From assembly GCA_046331705.1 (NCBI GenBank), contig JAXLQJ010000005.1, positions 186,001-250,000 on the forward strand: a DNA stretch of 64,000 nucleotides, written 5' to 3'. The notes below the pieces were generated by a model. That model searched no databases. It saw only the letters and a list, made by a program, of their open reading frames with translations, and was not told where the DNA came from. Positions 17,472-25,355 of this stretch are shown here, piece after piece. Within the stretch, counting starts at the first letter, position 1. Every line of letters starts with the position of its first letter. The position numbers and the translations under genes are program-made. Source of the DNA: JADJOY01 sp046331705 [NCBI: bacterium]. GTDB taxonomy: Bacteria > JADJOY01.

Positions 17472-18752
17472 ATGAAAGACCCACTCGATCTGGACGATGT
17501 CGATCTGGGAGTCTCGGAGAGCTTCAACCTGACGGAGCCCTCGGGCCCGAGCGAGGACGATCTCGCAGCCCTGGGTGCCATGGGAGACGAGGACACCGAC
17601 GCACCGGATACCGCCGAGGAAGCGCCACGCAAGCCTGCGGCCACCAGCAGCGCCGCCTGGACCGCCGGCGACCATGACACCGAGGCCGGCAACCTGGAAG
17701 ACCTCTACTTCCGAGAGATGGGCGCCATCCCGCTCGCTCGACGCGAAGGCGAGATCCGCTTCGCCGAAGGCATCGACAAGGCGCGCGAGGTCTTGCACGC
17801 ACTCCTCGACGAGCCGCCCGCGGTGATCCCGCGCGTGCTCGGCAAGGACTTCGCCAAGCCCCGCGGCCGTTCGATGGAGGAAACCCTGCCCGAACGCGTC
17901 GGCTACGCGGTGCTCGCCGACGTGCGCGCGGTGCTGGACGGCAGCCTCGACCCCAAGCGGCCGTTCCAGGCGCGCCAGCGTCCCGTGCTGAGCCGCTACG
18001 CCGACCAGCTCACCGCAGCGCTGGACGGAATCGAGTACGCCAAGAGCTTCCTGACCGAGGCCAACTTGCGGTTGGTGATCCACATCGCCAAGCGCTACCG
18101 CCGCCACGGCATCCCGATGCTCGACCTGGTCCAGGAAGGAAACATCGGCCTGATGAAGGCGGTGGAGCGCTACCGGGTGGACACCGGCTTCCGCTTCAGC
18201 ACCTATGCCTCGTGGTGGATCCACCAGTACATCCGGCGCTCCATCGACAACCAGGCCGGGCTGGTGCGCGTCCCGCTCTACCTCCAGGAAGAGCGACGCA
18301 AGATCATGCGCACCACCCGCGATCTGGGCCTCGAGCTTGGCCGCAAGCCGCGCACCGAGGAGATCGCCCAGAAGGTGGCGACCGACGAGAAGTGGGTCGA
18401 GGAACGCATGATGATGCGCAGCGAGGCGATCTCGCTCGACACTCCGCTCTCCGCCGACGGGACGCAACGGCTGAGCGACGTGCTGGCCGATCCCGAAGCG
18501 CCATCGCCCTTCGAGGACACCTCGCTGGTCGAGCTTTCCGATCGCGTGAAGGTGGCGCTCGCCAAGCTCACGCCGCGCGAGGAGAAGATCCTGCGGCTTC
18601 GCTTCGGCGTGGGTGAGGTCTCGTCCCACAGCCTGCAGGAGATCAGCACACGCTTCCGCCTCACGCGGGAGCGCATCCGTCAGATCGAGGCGCAGGCCCT
18701 CAAGACGCTGCGCGGCGTGTTCGAGGATGCGGGGATCGCCGGCGCCGCGTAG
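17472..18752 (+). CDS. Sigma-70 family RNA polymerase sigma factor (group 1/2)
   Basis: Sigma factor of 426 aa that would direct RNA polymerase to -35/-10 promoters. Region 1.2 begins at DLYFREMG (about 78), region 2 runs through NLRLVIHIAKRYRRHG and DLVQEGNIGLMKAVERY to FSTYASWWIHQYIRRSI (249-258), region 3 follows RVPLYLQEERRKI, and region 4 has LTPREEKILRLRFG plus the helix-turn-helix LTRERIRQIEAQALKTLR. The N-terminal 75 residues are acidic and lack a recognisable region 1.1. WWIHQ and Arg255 at the -12 reading position differ from RpoD (WWIRQ, Thr) and RpoS (Glu). An RpoS-like alternative factor is therefore as likely as the primary one. GAGGAAA provides the RBS. Confidence 0.88.
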   Translation: MKDPLDLDDVDLGVSESFNLTEPSGPSEDDLAALGAMGDEDTDAPDTAEEAPRKPAATSSAAWTAGDHDTEAGNLEDLYFREMGAIPLARREGEIRFAEGIDKAREVLHALLDEPPAVIPRVLGKDFAKPRGRSMEETLPERVGYAVLADVRAVLDGSLDPKRPFQARQRPVLSRYADQLTAALDGIEYAKSFLTEANLRLVIHIAKRYRRHGIPMLDLVQEGNIGLMKAVERYRVDTGFRFSTYASWWIHQYIRRSIDNQAGLVRVPLYLQEERRKIMRTTRDLGLELGRKPRTEEIAQKVATDEKWVEERMMMRSEAISLDTPLSADGTQRLSDVLADPEAPSPFEDTSLVELSDRVKVALAKLTPREEKILRLRFGVGEVSSHSLQEISTRFRLTRERIRQIEAQALKTLRGVFEDAGIAGAA

Positions 18753-18787
18753 GGCAGAGGCTCCACCTCCCGGACCCACCACCCGAG

Positions 18788-18814
18788 GGCCCGCTGGCGT
18801 TGCGCCGGCGGGCC
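18788..18814 (+). terminator. Strong hairpin after the sigma-factor gene
   Basis: A 12-bp stem, GGCCCGCTGGCG paired with CGCCGGCGGGCC (one G-U pair), with a TTG loop lies 36 nt after the sigma-factor stop. It is followed by a moderately T-rich stretch (TTCGCCTTTGGTTCG) rather than a pure T tract, so intrinsic termination is likely but not certain. Confidence 0.65.
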
Positions 18815-19030
18815 TTCGCCTTTGGTTCGTGGTCGCCACGCGCCGCCGGCACCCGCCGCTGCGGGACGCCCGTTACCTCGGCGCTACGGGCAGCTTGCCG
18901 CGCGCGGCTGCGAGCGGCGCGATCGTCGTCGGAACAGCCACTTCCACGCGCTTCACCATCGCTCGGCCGCGGCGCGGTTCGTGCTCCATGTGAGCTGCTC
19001 GGCACCCCGTTCGACGGCAGGAGGTCGTCC

Positions 19031-19453
19031 ATGAATCCGCGCACACTCCATCAGATCGAGACTTCGCTGGCCCACGCGCGGGAGGAGCTGCTGCGTGAGA
19101 GCCAGGCGGCGGAAGCCGACCTGGCAACGCTCACCGAGATCCGCGTCGAACCCGAGCTGATCGACCGCGCCCAAGACGAAGCGCTCATCAGCGTTCTCGA
19201 CAGGCTCGACGAGCGCGAGCGAGGCGAGATCGCGGCCATCGACGCCGCCCTCGCCCGGATCCGCGCCGGCACCTTCGGCACCTGCCTCGGCTGCGGCGAG
19301 GCGATCGCCGTCGCCCGCCTGCAGGCGCAGCCCACCGCGACGCTCTGCCAGGAGTGCGCGGGTGCCGCGCGCAAGACGCCCCCGGCGCGAGCGTCACGCC
19401 CCGCGCGCGGAGCGCATCATCCCGCGCGTGAGCGGCGCGGCGCAGGTCGATAG
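19031..19453 (+). CDS. DksA/TraR-family C4 zinc-finger protein
   Basis: Small cytosolic protein (140 aa) of the DksA/TraR family, whose members bind RNA polymerase in the secondary channel or act as zinc-finger regulators. An N-terminal coiled coil rich in Glu/Ala (about 5-75) leads to the C4 finger with Cys85, Cys88, Cys106 and Cys109 (CLGCGEAI...CQEC). A perfect AGGAGG lies 6 nt before ATG 19031. The last 30 residues are basic and low-complexity. It is 278 nt downstream of the sigma-factor gene and separated from it by a hairpin, so it probably has its own promoter. Its 3' end overlaps the convergent transglutaminase-like gene by 37 nt. Confidence 0.88.
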   Translation: MNPRTLHQIETSLAHAREELLRESQAAEADLATLTEIRVEPELIDRAQDEALISVLDRLDERERGEIAAIDAALARIRAGTFGTCLGCGEAIAVARLQAQPTATLCQECAGAARKTPPARASRPARGAHHPARERRGAGR

Positions 19454-20067
19454 AGGCCGGCGGGATTCGATCCCAGGAAGCCGGCCTCGTACACGTCGCG
19501 ATCGACGCGGCTCAGGCGCGCGATCATGGCGCGCGTGACCAGCGGGCGGTGCTCGCGCCGGTCGAGCGCGTCGACGATCGCGTCGACCGCCCGCGCGTCG
19601 GTCCGCCACCCGTGGGCCTCGAACCGCCGCAGGTCCACCGGCAGCGAATACGAGCGCAGCGTCTTGCGGTACTCCACGTTGTAGTAGAACTCGAAATACG
19701 AGAGGGCGAGCTCGCGCAGATTGCGGAAGATCGGCTCGCGATATCGCAACGTGGTGGTGTTCGACTTGGCGACCGCGCCCAGGTGGCCATCGACCTGGAA
19801 GATGGCGAGCACGTGGTCGTCGTCCCGCACCGCGCGGAGATCGACCAGCAACGGCGGGTGACCGAGGCGTTCCAGCGCCGCCGCGGCGAAGAGCGCCCCA
19901 TCCATGCAATGCGCACGACGGTCGCGAAGCACGTCGCGCGGCGAGCGGTAATCGCTCTCGTCGCTGTAGGCGAGCGCATCCAGGTATTCCTGGATCTTGC
20001 GCGGCGTCACCAGGCGGCGCAGCACCGCACGCTCGTCAGCCGTCCAAGGCTCGACCTTCCGACTCAC
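19417..20067 (-). CDS. Transglutaminase-like cysteine protein
   Basis: Cytosolic protein of 216 aa with no signal peptide. RAHCMDGALFAAAALERLG places a possible nucleophile, Cys54, at the head of a helix; DDDHVLAIFQVDGH supplies His85 and Asp94. That Cys-helix, His-strand, Asp order is the hallmark of the transglutaminase/papain-like fold, which includes proteases and deamidases. The C-terminal half (SNTTTLRYREPIFRNLRELALSYF, split here for length as SNTTTLRYRE and IFRNLRELALSYF) has no motif I know. It is convergent with the DksA-like gene and overlaps its 3' end. The fold assignment is inference from motif order. Confidence 0.72.
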   Translation of the reverse strand: MSRKVEPWTADERAVLRRLVTPRKIQEYLDALAYSDESDYRSPRDVLRDRRAHCMDGALFAAAALERLGHPPLLVDLRAVRDDDHVLAIFQVDGHLGAVAKSNTTTLRYREPIFRNLRELALSYFEFYYNVEYRKTLRSYSLPVDLRRFEAHGWRTDARAVDAIVDALDRREHRPLVTRAMIARLSRVDRDVYEAGFLGSNPAGLYRPAPRRSRAG

Positions 20068-20229
20068 CGGACCTCCGCTCGTCGATCGCCGGGCGCGCGA
20101 GGCTCGCCCGGCAGCGAGCGCCCCGGTTTGTCACGAGGGTTGCCGTCGCGCAACCGCGCCGGCGGCGGTCGGGCACGACTGGCGCGCGAGTCGAGCGTCG
20201 AGTAAGAGTGGGCGCCCGGCGGCTGCCCC

Positions 20230-22218
20230 ATGACGCCCCTCGACGCCCATCCTTCGCGCTCGCCGTGGCCATGGCCCACGAGCACTCGCGCTTCGACGCG
20301 AGCGCTCACGCTGGCGCTGGCAGTCGCCGTCGTCACGGCCGGCTGCGCCGGTGGGAAGACCACCAGCGCACGCGGCAGCGGCACGCCGCTGCGCGTGGGC
20401 GTCGCCGTGGTCGACGTCACGCCGACGAGCTGGGAACGATTTCACGATGCCAACGGGAACGGGACGTGGGATTTCGCCGACGGCGAGCCGTTCGACGACT
20501 TCGGGCGCGACGGCATCCCTTCACCGGCGGAGCCCGGCTACGACCCGGTCACGAACCCCGATCCCAACCACGACGACTTCGATCCGGTCTCGAACGCGAG
20601 CGGCGGCGAGGGCAACGGCCGCTTCGAGCCGATCTGGATGGCCGGCTTCGCCAACGCGTATCCGGCGGTCGGCGTCCACGACCCGATCACGGTGCGTGCG
20701 CTCGCCCTCGCGCAGGGCGACGTCACGACGGTGCTCGTGGTGCTCGACGTCATCGGTGTGCTGACTCCTTCGCTCGAGCCGGCGCTCGATCGGATCGCCG
20801 CGGAGACCGCCATCGATCCCGCGCGCATCCTGGTGAGCGCGATCCACTCCCACGAGGGACCCGACACCCTGGGGCTGTGGGGTCGAACCGAGTACGAGTC
20901 CGGCATCGACCCCGTGTATCAGGCACGTCTGCTCGACGGCCTCGTGGAGTCCGTGGTCACGGCGCTCGGCTCGCTGCGCGAAGCCGAGCTCGCGGTGGCG
21001 GCAGTGACGCTGGATCTCGGCACGGCGGACCTCGCCCTGGACCACCGCGACATCGATCCCAGCGACCCGCCGCAGCTCGCCAACGACATCCGCCTGCCGA
21101 GTGTTCGCGATCCGCAGCTGCTCGCGATTCGAGCGGTGGCGGGCGACGGCCAGACGATCGCGACGCTGCTCGAGTGGGCGGATCACCCGGAGAGCATCGG
21201 CTCGCGAAACAACCTGATCTCGGCCGACTATCCAGGCTACGCGCGCGCCCGCCTCGAGGCCCGGCTGGGTGGCACCGCGATCTACCTGAGCGGCGCCCTG
21301 GGCGGGCTGATCACGCCCCTCGACGGCGCGCTCGTTCCCTACTGGACCGACGACGGGAAGCGCGGAACGGATCCCGCCACCGGCCTCTCGTGGATCGCCG
21401 ACGATGGTTTCGACAAGGCTCGCTCGCTCGGCTACGAGCTCGCCGAGCGAGCAGCCGACGCGCTTGCTTCCGCGCCCGCGATCGCTCCCGACTACCTGGA
21501 CTTCCGCCGCCGGGAGTCGCGCCTTCCGATGGAGAACCTGAATCTGGTGCTGGGGCTCGTGACCGGCGTGATCCCCGGCAGCTCCTCGTATTTCAGCGAC
21601 GAGGGCGAGGGCCTCTTCGACTTCTCGGATCCCGACCACTGCAGCCATTGCGGCTGCATCCGCACCCCGGTCTTCCGTCTCGATCTCGGCGGGCTGGCGA
21701 CCCTCGTCACCGTCCCCGGCGAGCTCTTCCCGGAAGCGCTCACCGGGCGCGACGAGCGGCGCCACGCGTTCGCGACGCCCGAGCACGACTACGGCGCCAC
21801 GACCTTTCCGGCGATCGAGGGATTGCGTGGCATGAAGGGCGCGCCCGAGACGCTGCTGGTCGCCGGGCTCTCGCCCAACGAGCTCGGCTACCTCATCCCC
21901 CAATCGGACTATCTCGACTTCACCGTGTCGGAGCTGCTCTTCGGCGGAGTGGGCAGCCCGCTCTCGCATCCAAACTTCTACGCGGAGTATTTCTCGCTCG
22001 GCCCGCGCGCCGGCGACACGCTCTACTGCGATCTCGTGAGCATCCTCGAGCTCCACCCGAATCCCGAGACGCGAACGCGCTGCGAGGCCGTGAGGCGCTC
22101 CACGTTCGTGGCGAATGGGTCCGACGCCGTCTGCAAGCTGGCGCGGGCATTGCCGGGGCCACTCGACGATCTCGCCCAGATCCTGCCGAGCGCCGCGGCC
22201 GCGGGGCGTTCGCGATGA
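20230..22218 (+). CDS. Neutral/alkaline ceramidase-like lipoprotein
   Basis: Predicted lipoprotein of 662 aa (lipobox VTAGC, Cys39) related to neutral/alkaline ceramidases, zinc amidases that cleave ceramide to sphingosine and fatty acid. The mature N-terminus RVGVAVVDVTP and the zinc-site motif HSHEGPDT (206-213, family HTHSGP) are typical, as are VTVPGELFPE and the GLSPNELGYLIP element before the C-terminal domain. An Asp-rich insertion near residues 70-125 (DANGNGTWDFADG) looks like a calcium-binding loop, and a CSHCGC cluster is unusual. Its stop overlaps the GH5 start (ATGA). Substrate could be ceramide or another N-acyl lipid. Confidence 0.85.
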   Translation: MTPLDAHPSRSPWPWPTSTRASTRALTLALAVAVVTAGCAGGKTTSARGSGTPLRVGVAVVDVTPTSWERFHDANGNGTWDFADGEPFDDFGRDGIPSPAEPGYDPVTNPDPNHDDFDPVSNASGGEGNGRFEPIWMAGFANAYPAVGVHDPITVRALALAQGDVTTVLVVLDVIGVLTPSLEPALDRIAAETAIDPARILVSAIHSHEGPDTLGLWGRTEYESGIDPVYQARLLDGLVESVVTALGSLREAELAVAAVTLDLGTADLALDHRDIDPSDPPQLANDIRLPSVRDPQLLAIRAVAGDGQTIATLLEWADHPESIGSRNNLISADYPGYARARLEARLGGTAIYLSGALGGLITPLDGALVPYWTDDGKRGTDPATGLSWIADDGFDKARSLGYELAERAADALASAPAIAPDYLDFRRRESRLPMENLNLVLGLVTGVIPGSSSYFSDEGEGLFDFSDPDHCSHCGCIRTPVFRLDLGGLATLVTVPGELFPEALTGRDERRHAFATPEHDYGATTFPAIEGLRGMKGAPETLLVAGLSPNELGYLIPQSDYLDFTVSELLFGGVGSPLSHPNFYAEYFSLGPRAGDTLYCDLVSILELHPNPETRTRCEAVRRSTFVANGSDAVCKLARALPGPLDDLAQILPSAAAAGRSR

Positions 22219-23804
22219 CGAAGGCGACACGCCCCGTCCGCGGTCGCCCGGGGGTCGCCGTACGGACGCTCCTCGCCACCCTGCTCGCGACGGGGCTCGC
22301 CGCGTGCAGCTCCCGCGACGGCGCCGACACGGAACCCGAGCAAGGCTCGTGCGAGCCCAACACCCAGGCGTTCGTCTCCCGCCCCACGCCGTCGCCCGCG
22401 ACGCTGCCTTTCCTGCACGTCTCCGGCACGGACGTCGTCGACGAGAGCGGCCAACGGGTCGCGTTGCGCGGCGTGAACCTCGGGAGCTGGCTCTTGGTCG
22501 AGAGCTGGATTCCCGGCATCGGCATCGAGAACTTGGATTGCTCGGACTGGAACGAGGTGCTCATCCGCAAATGCGAGGAGCTGGGCTGCGAGCGCACCAT
22601 GCGGGTGGGCGTTCCCCTCGCCTATCTCCAGCACTTCGTGGCGCTCGAGCCGTGTGCCCGTGTCGCCGAGTTCCTGCGCGGCTGGAGCACGGCCCACGCG
22701 ATTTCCGGGGAAGCCGAGGCCATCGGCCGGTTCTGGGAGTGGTACGACTCGACTCCCAAGGTCGCGAGCGAGCAAGAGCTGTGGAGATCGGTGGCCGGTC
22801 GCTTCGGCTGGCGGGAGAGCCAACGCCTCCGCGAGACGTACCGCGAGCGCTGGATCACCGAGGATGATCTCGCGCGCATCGCCGCGCTCGGCCTGAGCTT
22901 CGTTCGGCTGCCGTTCTGGTACGACTGGCTGGAATCGGACGATGCCGCCGGCGCGCGCTTCCGTCCCGAGGGCTGGGCGCGACTCCACCAGATCCTGGAA
23001 TGGGCGCGAGCCCACCGTCTGTACGTGCTCCTCGACATGCACGGGGCGCCGGGCGGCCAGAACAACGAGACCCACAGCGGCACCAGCGACGGCAACCGAC
23101 TGTGGTTCGACGAGCGCTGCAGCGCGAAGACCGCGCGCCTATGGCAGGCCATCGCGAGCTACGTCGCCGACGATCCGCACGTGGTCGGCTTCGACCTGCT
23201 GAACGAACCGCTGTCGATCTACGACGCCGGCCGCCACCAAGCGGTGCTGTCGCAGATCTATCAGGCGATCCGCGCCGTCGACGGGCGACACATCGTGATG
23301 AACGAGGACGGCTACCTGCCGCTCTTCCTGGTACCGTCGCCCGTCGAGATGGGCTGGGAGAACTTCATGTTCTCGATCCACTTCTACGGCGGCGGCACGA
23401 GCGCGGACCAGCGGGTCGCGGAGCTCGCGCAGAAGCTCGCCGGGCTCGCGGACGTGTGGGACCGACGCTTCCGCTGCCCGCTTCTCCTCGGCGAGTTCTC
23501 CACCTACGATCCCGGCGCCGAATCCATCGAGGCCATGCGGCGGTCCTTCGCGCTGCTCGATTCCCACGGCATCCACTGGTCACCTTGGACCTACAAGCAG
23601 TGGGACGCGAGCTCGATCTGGGGGCTCTATCACGCGAAGCCGCCCTTCGCGCGCCTCGACCTGGCGAGCGCCAGCCTCGCCGAGACCCGCGACTGGATCG
23701 CCGCGCTCGGCACCGAGCATTTCGAGACCGATCCGGCATTCGAGGCCGCCTACCGCGAGCAGGCGCCCACGCCTGCGCAGCCGTTCTCGCTCGACTTCGA
23801 ATGA
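22215..23804 (+). CDS. GH5 glycoside hydrolase lipoprotein (exo-beta-1,3-glucanase-like)
   Basis: Predicted lipoprotein (lipobox GLAAC, Cys31), 529 aa, with a family 5 glycosidase (beta/alpha)8 barrel. The acid/base Glu331 is in FDLLNEP and the nucleophile Glu427 in LLLGEFST. RGVNLGSWLLVESWI near residue 85, ERWITEDDLARIAALG and LLDMHGAPGGQN resemble the GH5_9 exo-1,3-glucanase branch more than cellulases; endoglycoceramidases also belong to GH5 and cannot be excluded given the ceramidase neighbour. It is coupled at both ends by ATGA overlaps. The protein probably works outside the inner membrane on beta-glucan or glycolipid. Confidence 0.88.
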   Translation: MTKATRPVRGRPGVAVRTLLATLLATGLAACSSRDGADTEPEQGSCEPNTQAFVSRPTPSPATLPFLHVSGTDVVDESGQRVALRGVNLGSWLLVESWIPGIGIENLDCSDWNEVLIRKCEELGCERTMRVGVPLAYLQHFVALEPCARVAEFLRGWSTAHAISGEAEAIGRFWEWYDSTPKVASEQELWRSVAGRFGWRESQRLRETYRERWITEDDLARIAALGLSFVRLPFWYDWLESDDAAGARFRPEGWARLHQILEWARAHRLYVLLDMHGAPGGQNNETHSGTSDGNRLWFDERCSAKTARLWQAIASYVADDPHVVGFDLLNEPLSIYDAGRHQAVLSQIYQAIRAVDGRHIVMNEDGYLPLFLVPSPVEMGWENFMFSIHFYGGGTSADQRVAELAQKLAGLADVWDRRFRCPLLLGEFSTYDPGAESIEAMRRSFALLDSHGIHWSPWTYKQWDASSIWGLYHAKPPFARLDLASASLAETRDWIAALGTEHFETDPAFEAAYREQAPTPAQPFSLDFE

Positions 23805-25174
23805 GTCGCGGGCTCGCGCCGCTCTTGGCCGCGGTGACGCTCGCCGTGGGCTCGTACGGGCGAGCCGAAGCCGCGAGCGCGGGGCCCGCCGCAGTCGCGC
23901 CACCCGTCGTGATCGTGGTCTTCGACGCGCTGCGCGCCGATCACCTCGGCCTCTACGGCTACCGCGCGCGGCCGACCAGCCCCACCTTCGATCGGCTCGC
24001 GGGCGAATCGATCGTTCTCGACGATGCCCGCGCCGCGGCGCCGTACACCCTCGCCTCGGTGGCGACCTTGCTCACGGGGCGCCCCCCGGACGAGCACACG
24101 CTCACGACGTTCGAGCGCGCCCTTCCGAGAGACGTGCCGACCCTCCCTCACGCGCTCGCGAGCAGCGGCTATCGCTCGCTGGTCGCGAGCCGCTCCGGCA
24201 TCCTGCACGGCTTCGCCCTGGAGGATTCGTTCGAGCTCGAGCTCGTCGACCCCCAGCTCACCGAGGATCCCCGCGCCTTCCGGAGCCGCTGGAAGGAGGG
24301 CATCGGAACACTGGCGGCGGGCCCCCAGCCCTGGTTCGCGTACCTGCATTTCTTCCCACCGCACGCCCCCTATCGCCCTCCCAAGGCATTCACGGTCCCG
24401 TTCGTGCTCCCCAACGTCGAGGGCGTGAGCGGCTCGATCGCGTTTCTGCGGGCCCTCGACAGCGGCGCGACCAAGCTCGGCGCCGCGGCGCTCGACGCGC
24501 TGGTGGCTCGCTACGACGCCAACATCCGCTACGCCGATCACGAGCTCGCGGATCTCCTCGATCATCTGGGGAAGCTCGGGGTCCTCGAGCGCGCGTGGCT
24601 CGTCGTGACCTCCGATCACGGCGAGGCGTTCGGCGAGCACGGCCGCTTCGAGCACAACTCCACGGTCTACGAAGAGATGGTGAAGGTTCCGCTGCTGGTA
24701 CGCCCGCCCGGCGGCGCGCAGCGCGCGACGCGAATCGGCGAGCCCGTGGGCCTCGTGGACCTGGCACCCACGGTGCTCGCGTGGGCGGGCCAGCCGGTGC
24801 CGGCCGAGATGGCGGGCAGGCCGCTACCGCTGGCCCCCGGTGCCCGCTACGCGGCGCGCCCGCGGCCCATCACCCTGCGCAGCGCCTCGCCGCCGGTGCG
24901 GTTCGGCATCACCGACGGCGACTGGAAGTACGTTCGGCCGCTGGACGATTCCGCCGCGTCGAGCATCGCGAGCGAAGAGCTCTACGATCTCGCCGCGGAC
25001 CCCCGCGAACGCACCAACCTCGCGGGCACGCGCGGCGATGTCCTGGCGCGATTCCGCGAGAGCGCCGCCCAGGAGCTCGCCCGCCAGCGGGCACACGCCG
25101 CCGCTCCACGCACGCTCGAGGCGATGCCGTCCGAGACCGGCGACGCGCTCCGGGCACTCGGTTACGTGCAGTGA
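23801..25174 (+). CDS. Sulfatase-like alkaline-phosphatase-superfamily enzyme
   Basis: Exported enzyme of 457 aa with a signal peptide (LAPLLAAVTLAVG, cleavage near residue 24). The sulfatase fold is clear: FDALRADHLGLYGY (metal ligands Asp42, Asp47), LLTGRPPDEH, HFFPPHAPYRPP, VVTSDHGEAFGEHG and a C-terminal 'GDWKYVRP...ELYDLAADPRE' block. The position that is Cys or Ser in C/S-x-P-S-R sulfatases is Thr83 (YTLAS), so formylglycine cannot form; Thr is used by phosphoethanolamine/phosphoglycerol transferases of the same superfamily. It may therefore be a phosphoesterase or transferase. It is the third gene of the secreted-hydrolase operon. Confidence 0.85.
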   Translation: MSRGLAPLLAAVTLAVGSYGRAEAASAGPAAVAPPVVIVVFDALRADHLGLYGYRARPTSPTFDRLAGESIVLDDARAAAPYTLASVATLLTGRPPDEHTLTTFERALPRDVPTLPHALASSGYRSLVASRSGILHGFALEDSFELELVDPQLTEDPRAFRSRWKEGIGTLAAGPQPWFAYLHFFPPHAPYRPPKAFTVPFVLPNVEGVSGSIAFLRALDSGATKLGAAALDALVARYDANIRYADHELADLLDHLGKLGVLERAWLVVTSDHGEAFGEHGRFEHNSTVYEEMVKVPLLVRPPGGAQRATRIGEPVGLVDLAPTVLAWAGQPVPAEMAGRPLPLAPGARYAARPRPITLRSASPPVRFGITDGDWKYVRPLDDSAASSIASEELYDLAADPRERTNLAGTRGDVLARFRESAAQELARQRAHAAAPRTLEAMPSETGDALRALGYVQ

Positions 25175-25355
25175 CGGCGGAGGAAACCGGCGGATTCGAG
25201 ACCGTGCTCGTCTCGCGCCGCTTGCCGGTCCGTGCGGCGAGGGTACGCAGGCGAGCGCCACAGCGGGCGGACGGCCCAATGCGATCCGCCCCAACGCGAT
25301 CGAGAACACCCGCGTCTCACCCGCCGCGACGGACCGTGGGCCGCCCGGCGGGCGC

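Noticed and set aside
22215-23804. Firm endoglycoceramidase call for the GH5 protein
   Set aside because: RGVNLGSWL and LDMHGAPGGQN fit the exo-beta-1,3-glucanase branch better; kept only as an alternative.
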